DNA of 6,102 nucleotides from Anaerolineales bacterium. GTDB taxonomy: Bacteria > Chloroflexota > Anaerolineae > Anaerolineales > UBA11858. The position numbers were made by a program, and so were the translations under genes. The notes below the pieces were generated by a model. That model made no database searches. It was not told the DNA's origin and saw nothing but the letters and a program-made list of their open reading frames with translations. Shown in pieces: positions 1 through 5,632 of this stretch (positions are counted from its first letter, which is position 1; each line of letters opens with the position of its first letter). The stretch spans positions 1 through 6,102 of the forward strand of contig WFTY01000050.1 in the NCBI GenBank assembly GCA_015485245.1, in the 5' to 3' direction.

Positions 1-791
1 CCACCCACATTGATGCCAACGGCTTTGTGCGCTTCACCAGCGTCGGCGGCGTGTTCCCCCGTTATGCCCCCGGCGGACGGGTGCGCTTTCTCAACGGCGT
101 AGAGGGCGTCATCGGCCTCGAACGCGTGGAAAACCGCCGTCAAATCCCACCTATTGAGAAAATGTACATCGACGTCGGCGCCAGAAACCGCGCCGATTGC
201 CCCATCACAGTCGGTGATCTGGCTGTCTTCGAGCGTCCCTTCAGCGCGCTGAACGGACGCTGGGTCTCCAAAGCGATGGACGACCGCGTCGGCGTGGCGC
301 TGCTGATCGCCGCCATGCAGCAGCTCGACGAGACGCCCCACGAATTGTATTTCGTCTTCAGCGTGCAGGAGGAGGTCGGCGTGCGCGGGGCAACCACCGC
401 CGCCTTCGGCGTGGAGCCCGACCTTGGGCTGGCGATCGACGTCACCCTGACCGGCGACACACCCAAAGGCATCACCATGGATGTCGCCCTGGGGAAAGGG
501 CCAGCCATCAAGGTCAAAGACAGCGGCATGATCGCCGATCCGCGCGTGGTGGCCTGGATGCGGCGCACCGCGCAGGCGAAGAAAATTCCCTATCAAATGG
601 AAATCCTGGAACACGGCGGCACCGACGCTCGCGCCATTCAACTCAGCCGCGCCGGGGTCCCGGCGGGGTGTCTCTCCATCCCCTGCCGCTACGTGCACAG
701 CCCATCCGAAATGGTGGATGCTCGAGACGTCGAAGGCGCGCAGCGCCTGCTGCTGGCGCTGCTGCGCGCTCCGATTGAACTGGGAGACTGA
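1..791 (+). CDS. M42 family metallo-aminopeptidase (glutamyl aminopeptidase / TET type), 5' partial
   Basis: M42 enzymes are cytoplasmic di-metal aminopeptidases, often dodecameric, that trim N-terminal residues from peptides. The frame is open from the left edge (codons from position 3 read THIDANGFVRF), so the GTG at 27 is internal and not the start. About 262 residues are visible against a usual 340-360. The missing N-terminus should carry the first metal-ligand His of the HxD motif. Visible family motifs are the bridging Asp in MDDRVG (codon 279-281), the general-base Glu and ligand Glu in QEEVG (369-374), the ligand Asp in AIDVT followed by TGDTP (438-440), HGGTDA (from 612), and the C-terminal ligand His in RYVHSPSE (696-698). 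All ligands expected in this part are intact, so the enzyme should be active. The stop is TGA at 789-791, 3 nt before the next gene, which implies cotranscription. The exact substrate preference cannot be read from the sequence. Confidence 0.93.
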   Translation, partial: THIDANGFVRFTSVGGVFPRYAPGGRVRFLNGVEGVIGLERVENRRQIPPIEKMYIDVGARNRADCPITVGDLAVFERPFSALNGRWVSKAMDDRVGVALLIAAMQQLDETPHELYFVFSVQEEVGVRGATTAAFGVEPDLGLAIDVTLTGDTPKGITMDVALGKGPAIKVKDSGMIADPRVVAWMRRTAQAKKIPYQMEILEHGGTDARAIQLSRAGVPAGCLSIPCRYVHSPSEMVDARDVEGAQRLLLALLRAPIELGD

Positions 792-794
792 CGG

Positions 795-2078
795 ATGAAC
801 CGGGAATTCCCTTGGACGCTCCTGCTCCTCCTCGGCCTGCTGCTGGCTGGATGCTCTCCGCTCCTCCCGACGCCGCCAGACATCTCCCCCACAGCGACGG
901 CAACCCCCATGCCGACCACCGCGCTTCCCAGCAGCACCGAGGAAGCCGCGCCGGGCAACATCACTTTGCGCATCTGGCTGCCCCCGGAGTTCGCTCCCGA
1001 CTCCGAAAGCGCCGCCGGACGCATCTTGCAGGCGCGCCTGGAAGAATTTTCCTCCCGCCGCGCCGGCGTGACCATCGAGACGCGCATCAAACCCGTGGAA
1101 GGGCCGGGCGGCATCCTCGACACGTTGAGGACCGCCAAGGTCGCCGCACCGCTGGCGCTGCCCGACCTGGTAGCCCTGCCCTCCGCCGCGCTGCAACAGG
1201 CCGCCAGCGACGGCCTGTTGCACACCTACGACGGCTTGACCACGGTGATGGACGACCCCGACTGGTACGATTTCGCCCGGCAGCTCTCGCACGTACAAAA
1301 CAGCACGCTGGGCATCCCCTTCGCCGGGGACGCCCTGGTGATGGTTTACCGCCCGGAGGTGATCGAAACACCCCCGGCGAGCTGGGAGGAAATCATCACC
1401 AGCGGCCAGACTCTCGCCTTCCCCGCAGGCGATCCCAACGGGCTGTTCGCCCTCACGCTCTACCAGGCCGCCACCGGGCTGGTGACCGACGCGGACGGCA
1501 ACCCCGCCCTGGATATGCTGCCCCTGACCGACGCCCTGACGTTCATCTACCAGGGAAACCGCAATGGCGTGTTTCCTTTCTGGTTGACCCAGTACGAGAC
1601 CAGCCAGCAGGTCTGGGAAGCCTATCAGGAGCAACAGGCCGATATGGTGATGGTCTGGGCATCGCTCTACCTGCAAGCCACGCCGGCCGATTCGGCCATC
1701 GCCATGTTGCCCACGCCGCACAGCGTCCCTCTCACCGCGGGGGAAGGATGGGTATGGGCCTTGACCAGCGGGGATACCCAGCGACAACACCTGGCCGCCG
1801 AACTTGCCGAGTTCCTCACCACGGCGGATTTCCTGGCGAGCTGGACGCGCGCCGCCGGTTACTTACCCCCGCGCCCGGCCGCGCTGACGACCGGCTGGGA
1901 AAACCACCCCGACGCCGCGCTGCTGGGCAAGATCAGCGCATCCATCTTCCTGACTCCCCCCACCACGCTGCAGACCCTCGGCCCGTTGTTGAGCACAGCC
2001 ACGATTGAAATACTCAAAGAGCAGACCGACCCGGCCACCGCGGCACAGACCGCCATTGAGGGATTGATCGCTCCCTGA
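795..2078 (+). CDS. Extracellular solute-binding lipoprotein (ABC importer type, family 1-like)
   Basis: Likely a membrane-anchored binding protein that captures a solute, probably a sugar or oligosaccharide, for an ABC importer. The 427-residue product begins with a lipoprotein signal peptide: a hydrophobic run at residues 8-18 and a lipobox LAGC ending at Cys20. A Pro/Thr/Ser-rich linker (about 21-55) follows. The mature domain opens with a beta strand ITLRIWLP (56-63), as in family 1 binding proteins. Other features typical of the fold are ALPDLVALPS (121-130), TLGIPFAGDALVMVYRPEV (171-189), TDADGNPALD (231-240), ADMVMVWASLYL (282-293) and the late GEGWVWALTSG segment (317-326). Start ATG 795 is supported by GGGAG at 782-786, 8 nt upstream inside the end of the peptidase gene. 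No permease or ATPase gene adjoins it in the window, so the partner transporter is unknown. It could also have a sensory or scaffold role. The ligand is not predictable. Confidence 0.85.
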   Translation: MNREFPWTLLLLLGLLLAGCSPLLPTPPDISPTATATPMPTTALPSSTEEAAPGNITLRIWLPPEFAPDSESAAGRILQARLEEFSSRRAGVTIETRIKPVEGPGGILDTLRTAKVAAPLALPDLVALPSAALQQAASDGLLHTYDGLTTVMDDPDWYDFARQLSHVQNSTLGIPFAGDALVMVYRPEVIETPPASWEEIITSGQTLAFPAGDPNGLFALTLYQAATGLVTDADGNPALDMLPLTDALTFIYQGNRNGVFPFWLTQYETSQQVWEAYQEQQADMVMVWASLYLQATPADSAIAMLPTPHSVPLTAGEGWVWALTSGDTQRQHLAAELAEFLTTADFLASWTRAAGYLPPRPAALTTGWENHPDAALLGKISASIFLTPPTTLQTLGPLLSTATIEILKEQTDPATAAQTAIEGLIAP

Positions 2079-2087
2079 GCGTCGCCG

Positions 2088-2894
2088 ATGAAAGCCCGCT
2101 ATCGTCAAATCCTGGCCGATATCAAAACCGCCACCCGCCTGGGACACCCGGAAGCCCTGGAGGCTGCCTTCACGCTGTTGGTTTCCCTCCCTGAGGTCGC
2201 CTCCAACCGCCAGTTGAGCGCCGGTTTTATCGAACAGGTCATCCACCCCGCGGGGGAAATTCTGGCACAATTGCCGGTTACAAAACTCCGCCCTTTGAGC
2301 ACACACCCACTGGCAGCCGTGCGGGCGGTCGGCGCGGCCGCGCTGGGGCGGCGCTATTTGAACGCAGGCGACGTGCCTGCCAAGCTGCTGCGTCGCCTGG
2401 CGCAGGATGCCCGCATCGAAGTCCGCGAGACGTTGAGCGACGCCCTGGCCGCTGTCACAGCGCCCCAGGAACCCCGGCTTAGGGAATTGCTGGCGGAATG
2501 GCTCACCGCCACCTCGCCGCGTTTGCGCGCTGCCGCGCTGCACACCCTCCCCGCACTCGCCCCCTTTGAAGGGGAGCTGCTCCTCGAGTGGATTCGCCCC
2601 CTGGGAGCCGACCACGACCCCAATGTGCGCGCCGCGCTGGCTGAAACGCTGACGCGCCTGGCCGAGGGAGGGCAGGCGCCGACAGTGCTGAAGCTGCTCA
2701 ACGGGTGGGCCAACGACCCTCATCCCAACGACTGGGTGATCGCGCGGGCGCTTTCGAGCGCGTGGGGCGCGCAACACCCCCAGGAGGTCAAAGCCATCCT
2801 GGGGGCGCTGTTCGCCCAAAGGGGAAAAACCAAAGCCCTGAGCAACGCCGTACAAGCGCTGGCGCGCCACGGGCTGGAGATTCAACTGGAATAG
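2088..2894 (+). CDS. HEAT-like alpha-helical repeat protein
   Basis: A 268-residue protein without a signal peptide or membrane segment, so probably cytoplasmic. It is built of helical hairpins resembling HEAT/ARM repeats. The repeat signature (D/S-P-x-x-V/L-R-x-x-A...L) recurs at residues 73-89 (HPLAAVRAVGAAALGRR), 107-123 (DARIEVRETLSDALAAV), 143-157 (SPRLRAAALHTLPAL) and 177-194 (DPNVRAALAETLTRLAEG), with a weaker unit at 214-227. Such solenoids usually act as protein-binding scaffolds; some relatives are DNA alkylation repair proteins or phycobilin lyases. No catalytic signature of either was recognised, so no function is assigned. The gene starts 9 nt after the binding-protein stop. There is no good Shine-Dalgarno at the usual distance (GAGGGA at 2058-2063 is 24 nt away), which suggests translational coupling. 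Its TAG stop lies 3 nt from the fabI stop on the other strand. Confidence 0.8.
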   Translation: MKARYRQILADIKTATRLGHPEALEAAFTLLVSLPEVASNRQLSAGFIEQVIHPAGEILAQLPVTKLRPLSTHPLAAVRAVGAAALGRRYLNAGDVPAKLLRRLAQDARIEVRETLSDALAAVTAPQEPRLRELLAEWLTATSPRLRAAALHTLPALAPFEGELLLEWIRPLGADHDPNVRAALAETLTRLAEGGQAPTVLKLLNGWANDPHPNDWVIARALSSAWGAQHPQEVKAILGALFAQRGKTKALSNAVQALARHGLEIQLE

Positions 2895-2897
2895 GGC

Positions 2898-3692
2898 TTA
2901 ACGCCCAAGCATCTCGCGAGGGGCGGGAACAGCGAGAATATTGTACCCACAGTCCACAAAAACGACCTCGCCGGTCGTCTTGGCCGCCATATCCGAACAC
3001 AGATACACCGCCGTGTTGCCGACATCGTCAATCGTGATCTCCTGCTGCAAAGGAGCGAAGTCGACAAACTGCTTATACATGGCCTTGAAACCTCCCACGC
3101 CCGCGGCGGCCAGCGTGCGGATCGGCCCCGCGGAGATCGCGTTGACGCGCACGTTCTGCGGGCCGAAGTCGTAAGCCAGGTAGCGCGTAGAGGCCTCCAG
3201 GGCGGCTTTCGCCACGCCCATTACGTTATAGTTCGGGGCCACTTTGTCACCGCCGTAATACGTCAAGGTGAGCAGGGCGCCGCCAGGGCGCAGCAGGGGC
3301 TGAAAAGCGCGCGCCAGCGCGGTGAACGAATACACGCTGATATCCATCGCCAGGTGGAATCCCTCCCGGCTGGTGTTGTAATACGGCCCTTGCAACTCAT
3401 CACGGTTGGCAAAGCCGATCGAATGCACCAGAATATCCACGCCGCCGAAGACCTGCTCCGCCTTCTCAGCCACGCGAGCGATTTCCTCATCGCTGGAGAC
3501 ATCACACGGCTCCACAAAAGTCACCCCCAGCGATTCGGCCAGCGGGCGCACGCGGCGCTCCAGCGCCGGGCCGGCGTAACTAAACCCCAATTGCGCGCCG
3601 TGCCTGTGGAACGCCTGCGCAATCCCCCAGGCAATGGATCGTTTATTGGCAATGCCAAAAATTAAGGCGGTCTTACCCGCGAGCAATTTCAT
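2898..3692 (-). CDS. fabI: Enoyl-[acyl-carrier-protein] reductase (NADH) FabI
   Basis: FabI catalyses the last step of each fatty-acid elongation cycle, reducing trans-2-enoyl-ACP with NAD(P)H in the cytoplasm. The 264-residue length is normal for the family. The N-terminal nucleotide-binding signature of the FabI subfamily of short-chain dehydrogenases is present: FGIANKRSIAWGIA (12-25), with CDV at 63-65 and the HSIGFA strand end at 90-95. The active site matches FabI and not classical SDRs: Tyr145, Tyr155 and Lys162 in TYYGGDKVAPNYNVMGVAK, the Y-x6-K arrangement equivalent to E. coli Tyr146/Tyr156/Lys163. SAGPIRTLAAAG (187-198) is the substrate-binding loop. ATG at 3692-3690 is preceded by a strong GGAGG (minus strand, 3703-3699) with a 6-nt spacer. 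It lies 97 nt downstream of the epimerase gene in the same direction. It may be cotranscribed or have its own promoter; no convincing promoter was found in that gap. Confidence 0.97.
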   Translation of the reverse strand: MKLLAGKTALIFGIANKRSIAWGIAQAFHRHGAQLGFSYAGPALERRVRPLAESLGVTFVEPCDVSSDEEIARVAEKAEQVFGGVDILVHSIGFANRDELQGPYYNTSREGFHLAMDISVYSFTALARAFQPLLRPGGALLTLTYYGGDKVAPNYNVMGVAKAALEASTRYLAYDFGPQNVRVNAISAGPIRTLAAAGVGGFKAMYKQFVDFAPLQQEITIDDVGNTAVYLCSDMAAKTTGEVVFVDCGYNILAVPAPREMLGR

Positions 3693-3731
3693 AAAACGCC
3701 TCCAGGTTTTATTCTGCTTGAGAAAACCCCA

Positions 3732-3765
3732 CCGCGTGCAACGTGGCGGGCATTGGGTTTAACCC
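3732..3765. repeat. Two small inverted repeats in the epimerase-fabI gap
   Basis: The 97-nt gap holds CCGCGT/ACGTGG around a 3-nt loop (3732-3746; one G-T pair when read on the plus strand) and an 11-nt odd palindrome GGGTT-T-AACCC (3755-3765). Read on the minus strand, the first hairpin is followed by GGTGGGGTTTTCTC, a short T run that could give weak termination after the epimerase gene. The palindrome has no loop and looks more like a protein-binding half-site pair than an RNA hairpin. Either may be chance. Confidence 0.25.
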
Positions 3766-3789
3766 CACTCCCCCATAAAAAGTGACGCG

Positions 3790-4731
3790 CTATTCTCCTG
3801 CGGGGACGCCCTGAAAGCGCGGGTCCCGCTTCATCGTCAATTGCAACCCTTCTTCAAGGGGGACGTGCGGTTCAAAGCCCAGTTTTTCCCGCGCCAGGGT
3901 GAGATCGGCGCACATGCGATCCACGCCGGAGCTGGTGCGCGGATTGTAAATCACCTCAGCGCGGCTTTGGGTCAACTCGGTGATGGTGCGCGCCAGTCCG
4001 CGCACACTGACCTCGGTTCCGCTGCCCACGTTAATCACCAGCCCATCGACCGTGGGCGCGGTCGCTGCGGCGATCATGGCGCGCACAACGTCATCCACGT
4101 AGACGTAATCGCGGGTCTGCCGTCCATCACCGTGGATCACAATACTGCCATTGCGCACCGCCTGCCACAAAAAGTTGGGGATCACCGGCGGATGCGAGGG
4201 CGGCAGATGCTGCCCTGGCCCATAGGCGTTGAACACGCGCAGGCTCACCGTCTCAATGCCCCAAAGCTGGCCGATGGTGCGCACATAAAACTCCGAGGAG
4301 AGCTTGCTGACTGCGTAAGGGGAATCGGGGCGAGGGGGGGCGCTTTCCTGCAAAGGCTGCTCTCCCTGGCGACCGTAAATCGCCCCCGAGGAGACGAAAA
4401 CTACCCGCCGCACCCCCACATCGCGCATCGCTTCCATCAGGCTGACCGTCCCCCCCACATTGACGGCGTTATATTCCCGCGGGTACAGGATCGACTCCGG
4501 GACGGAGACGCGCGCCGCCAGATGATACACACAATCCACGTCCTGCAGCAGAGTCCATAACTTGGGGCGATCGTTGACATCGCCGCGGGTGAAGTGCACG
4601 CTATCGTCGAGCACCGCCGGGTCGCCGCGGGAAAGGTCATCCAACCCGCGAACCTGATGCCCGTCGCGGGCCAGCTGATTCGCCAGGGCAGACCCCAAAA
4701 ATCCCGCTGCGCCAGTGATGAGAAAATTCAT
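3790..4731 (-). CDS. NAD-dependent epimerase/dehydratase (UDP-glucose 4-epimerase-like, extended SDR)
   Basis: A cytoplasmic sugar-nucleotide-modifying enzyme of the extended short-chain dehydrogenase family, closest in style to UDP-hexose 4-epimerases; it would feed glycan, exopolysaccharide or cell-surface sugar synthesis. The 313 residues show the N-terminal Rossmann motif GAAGFLG (7-13) after MNFLIT, the NAD-ribose acidic pair LDDLSRGD (30-37), the GDVND turn (50-54) and HLAARVSVPES (70-80). The catalytic triad is Ser115 (VSSGAIYG), Tyr139 and Lys143 (SPYAVSK). RVFNAYGPGQ (about 165-174) and GDGRQTRDYVYVDDVVRA are typical substrate-domain motifs. Start ATG 4731-4729 begins exactly at the Rossmann strand. 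The Shine-Dalgarno is weak (GGA about 7 nt upstream). The precise reaction (4-epimerase versus 4,6-dehydratase or decarboxylase) cannot be fixed. No other sugar-pathway genes are in the window. Confidence 0.9.
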   Translation of the reverse strand: MNFLITGAAGFLGSALANQLARDGHQVRGLDDLSRGDPAVLDDSVHFTRGDVNDRPKLWTLLQDVDCVYHLAARVSVPESILYPREYNAVNVGGTVSLMEAMRDVGVRRVVFVSSGAIYGRQGEQPLQESAPPRPDSPYAVSKLSSEFYVRTIGQLWGIETVSLRVFNAYGPGQHLPPSHPPVIPNFLWQAVRNGSIVIHGDGRQTRDYVYVDDVVRAMIAAATAPTVDGLVINVGSGTEVSVRGLARTITELTQSRAEVIYNPRTSSGVDRMCADLTLAREKLGFEPHVPLEEGLQLTMKRDPRFQGVPAGE

Positions 4732-4756
4732 AAAATGATCCGAGTGCTGTCAACAA

Positions 4757-4819
4757 GGCTTACACGCGCCCCCTGTGCAAGGCTACAACAAAACGCCTTT
4801 TCAACGAACGGCGTAAGCC
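4757..4819 (-). repeat. Inverted repeats in the epimerase 5' leader
   Basis: GGCTTAC (4757-4763) and GTAAGCC (4813-4819) are perfect 7-nt inverted arms. Nested inside is ACGCC (4793-4797) with GGCGT (4810-4814), which shares two bases with the outer arm. In a minus-strand transcript the inner pair would form first, followed by TTTGTTGT, and it would compete with the outer pair. The short stems make this only a weak suggestion of a regulated leader. Confidence 0.25.
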
Positions 4820-4846
4820 CCAAAGCTGGTTTTGATCGTGCGCAAG

Positions 4847-4855
4847 ATTATAGCA
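4847..4855 (-). promoter_or_regulatory. Extended -10 promoter candidate for the epimerase gene
   Basis: On the minus strand the sequence reads TGC-TATAAT (4855 to 4847), a perfect consensus -10 hexamer with the TGn extension. No good -35 lies 16-18 nt upstream, which is tolerated for extended -10 promoters. Transcription would start near 4840 and give a leader of roughly 110 nt before the ATG at 4731. It points away from the spoVS promoter, as expected for a divergent region. Confidence 0.5.
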
Positions 4856-4884
4856 CGAGTCCAGGATGCCACCATTTCAGACTA

Positions 4885-4897
4885 AATTCATCCAAAA
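4885..4897 (+). repeat. 13-nt direct repeat, copy 1 (upstream of the spoVS promoter)
   Basis: AATTCATCCAAAA occurs here and again, identically, at 4954-4966. This copy ends 7 nt before the -35 hexamer of the spoVS promoter, where an activator or repressor could bind. The identity is seen directly; the regulatory role is inference. Confidence 0.6.
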
Positions 4898-4904
4898 TTG
4901 TTGC

Positions 4905-4933
4905 TTGATTCCGCCCTAAAAATACACTACAAT
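4905..4933 (+). promoter_or_regulatory. Sigma70-type promoter of spoVS
   Basis: TTGATT (4905-4910) and TACAAT (4928-4933) are separated by exactly 17 nt and match the consensus hexamers at 4/6 and 5/6. The start would be near 4940, giving an untranslated leader of about 37 nt before ATG 4977. The surrounding bases are AT-rich compared with the genes. Confidence 0.65.
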
Positions 4934-4953
4934 AAATTTACAACGTGACCTCC

Positions 4954-4966
4954 AATTCATCCAAAA
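4954..4966 (+). repeat. 13-nt direct repeat, copy 2 (spoVS leader, touching the Shine-Dalgarno)
   Basis: Second exact copy of AATTCATCCAAAA, 69 bp after the first. It lies in the predicted 5' leader of spoVS and overlaps the first base of AAGGA (4966-4970). A protein bound here could block transcription or ribosome access. It could also be a local duplication without function. Confidence 0.6.
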
Positions 4967-4976
4967 AGGAAACGCA

Positions 4977-5267
4977 ATGGAAACAGCGAACATTGATCAC
5001 GGTCACATCGATACGATTAAGGTCGCAGCGAATTCACGCACATCTGCTGTGGCCGGGGCGATCGCCGGTGTTTTTCGCGAACACCAGCGCGCCGAGGTGC
5101 AGGCCATCGGAGCCAGCGCCGTCAACCAGGCCGTCAAAGCTCTGGCACTTGCCAAAGGGTACCTGGAGGAAGACGGCTACAACATTATCTTCATCCCCTT
5201 TTTCGTGGATGTAGAAATTGACGGCAAAGTGCGCACGGCGATCCGGTTCACCATCGAACCGCGCTAA
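4977..5267 (+). CDS. spoVS: Stage V sporulation protein S (SpoVS) family, Alba-like
   Basis: A small protein (96 residues) matching the SpoVS family along nearly its whole length: IKVAANSRTSAVAGAIAGVF (14-33), EVQAIGASAVNQAVKALALA (39-58), then IFIPFFVDVEIDGKVRTAIRFTIEP to the end. In Bacillus, SpoVS influences septation and late sporulation. The family is also common in bacteria not known to sporulate, and its fold resembles the nucleic-acid-binding Alba domain, so a regulatory or DNA/RNA-binding role is likely here. Bacillus SpoVS is about 86 residues; this one has roughly ten extra N-terminal residues (METANIDHGH). Start ATG 4977 is chosen because AAGGA at 4966-4970 is 6 nt upstream. It is monocistronic, with its own promoter and a downstream terminator. 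No other sporulation gene is in the window. Confidence 0.95.
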   Translation: METANIDHGHIDTIKVAANSRTSAVAGAIAGVFREHQRAEVQAIGASAVNQAVKALALAKGYLEEDGYNIIFIPFFVDVEIDGKVRTAIRFTIEPR

Positions 5268-5418
5268 CGCCGGGCCTGACTTCACCCCCCATCCTTGATG
5301 CGCTTGCCTCACAGGGAGTGGGGTCGCGGGGCAATTCCAGAGGCCAACCATTCCCTGGAATGATCCGCTTACCGTGGTCTCCCCAACAATCCAACCGGGG
5401 GAGGCTATCTTGGCCGCG
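5268..5418 (+). other. Long non-coding trailer between spoVS and its terminator
   Basis: About 150 nt separate the spoVS stop from the terminator hairpin, far more than usual. No convincing gene is seen. The stretch has several pairing segments: CCCCAT/GTGGGG-type pairing in its first third, ATTCCAG/CTGGAAT at 5334-5361, and GGCCAA (5342-5347) complementary to TTGGCC (5410-5415). It could be a structured 3' UTR or a small RNA that uses the same terminator. No separate promoter for it was found. Confidence 0.4.
5334..5361 (+). repeat. 7-bp inverted repeat in the spoVS trailer
   Basis: ATTCCAG (5334-5340) and CTGGAAT (5355-5361) are perfect complements around a 14-nt loop. No T run follows, so it is not a terminator. 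It would form a stable RNA hairpin within the trailer, or could be a DNA-binding palindrome. Confidence 0.5.
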
Positions 5419-5437
5419 AGCGCCTGGGGCGCTTTTT
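5419..5437 (+). terminator. Intrinsic terminator after spoVS
   Basis: A perfect 6-bp stem AGCGCC / GGCGCT (5419-5424 and 5428-5433) with the 3-nt loop TGG runs directly into TTTTCTC. This is a classic rho-independent terminator for plus-strand transcription. It should isolate spoVS from pdxS. Confidence 0.75.
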
Positions 5438-5490
5438 CTCTATCTCACAGCCAGCTTTATCAAAGAGGGTAAATCATCAAGGCGAAGGAT

Positions 5491-5510
5491 ATCCATCCCG
5501 GGGATGAGAT
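5491..5510. promoter_or_regulatory. Imperfect inverted repeat abutting the pdxS promoter (operator candidate)
   Basis: CATCCC (5494-5499) and GGGATG (5501-5506) are perfect arms around a single G. Outer ATC (5491-5493) and GAT (5508-5510) extend the symmetry to 9 bp per arm with one extra base. The repeat ends immediately before the -35 hexamer at 5511, a typical operator position. An overlapping 8-nt palindrome GGATATCC lies at 5487-5494. The regulator is unknown. Confidence 0.4.
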
Positions 5511-5539
5511 TTGTCGGGGTATGGCGCGCATGGTAGAAT
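5511..5539 (+). promoter_or_regulatory. Promoter of pdxS with extended -10
   Basis: TTGTCG (5511-5516; 4/6 match) and TAGAAT (5534-5539; 5/6 match) are spaced by 17 nt. TGG just before the -10 supplies the TGn extension. The start would be near 5546, leaving a leader of about 87 nt before ATG 5633. Confidence 0.65.
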
Positions 5540-5575
5540 CAGAATGCAGTCTCAGAACACCGAGGCGCTGCACGC

Positions 5576-5591
5576 GGGGAGCTAACTCCCC
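5576..5591 (+). repeat. GC-rich hairpin in the pdxS leader
   Basis: GGGGAG (5576-5581), loop CTAA, CTCCCC (5586-5591): a perfect 6-bp stem in the predicted pdxS leader, followed by TTTGC. The short T run makes it a weak terminator at best. It could work as an attenuator or as an mRNA-stabilising hairpin. It lies 27 nt upstream of the Shine-Dalgarno. Confidence 0.5.
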
Positions 5592-5632
5592 TTTGCAACA
5601 AAAATCAGCTGGTAGTTCAGGAAGGTAGCAAT

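Noticed and set aside
812..2008. 398-codon plus-strand frame overlapping the solute-binding protein gene
   Set aside because: The product is an Arg/His/Pro/Gly-rich low-complexity string, while the competing frame has a lipobox and a coherent binding-protein fold.
1863..2885. 340-codon open frame on the minus strand opposite the binding-protein end and the HEAT gene
   Set aside because: It lies wholly antisense to two well-supported genes, is rich in Gly/Arg/Gln with no recognisable motif, and has no ribosome site of its own that stands out. GC-rich coding DNA often leaves such frames open.
3711..3741. fabI promoter candidate on the minus strand (TTGCAC, 19-nt spacer, CAGAAT)
   Set aside because: Only 3/6 and 4/6 matches with a spacer that is too long; fabI may instead be read from the epimerase promoter.
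3841..4560. 239-codon plus-strand frame antisense to the epimerase
   Set aside because: His/Arg-rich with no domain; the minus-strand frame carries the full Rossmann and catalytic motifs.
5318..5536. Possible 72-codon small gene between spoVS and pdxS
   Set aside because: It runs straight through the spoVS terminator and the pdxS promoter, has no Shine-Dalgarno, and its sequence is Arg/Gly/Pro-rich without a recognisable domain.
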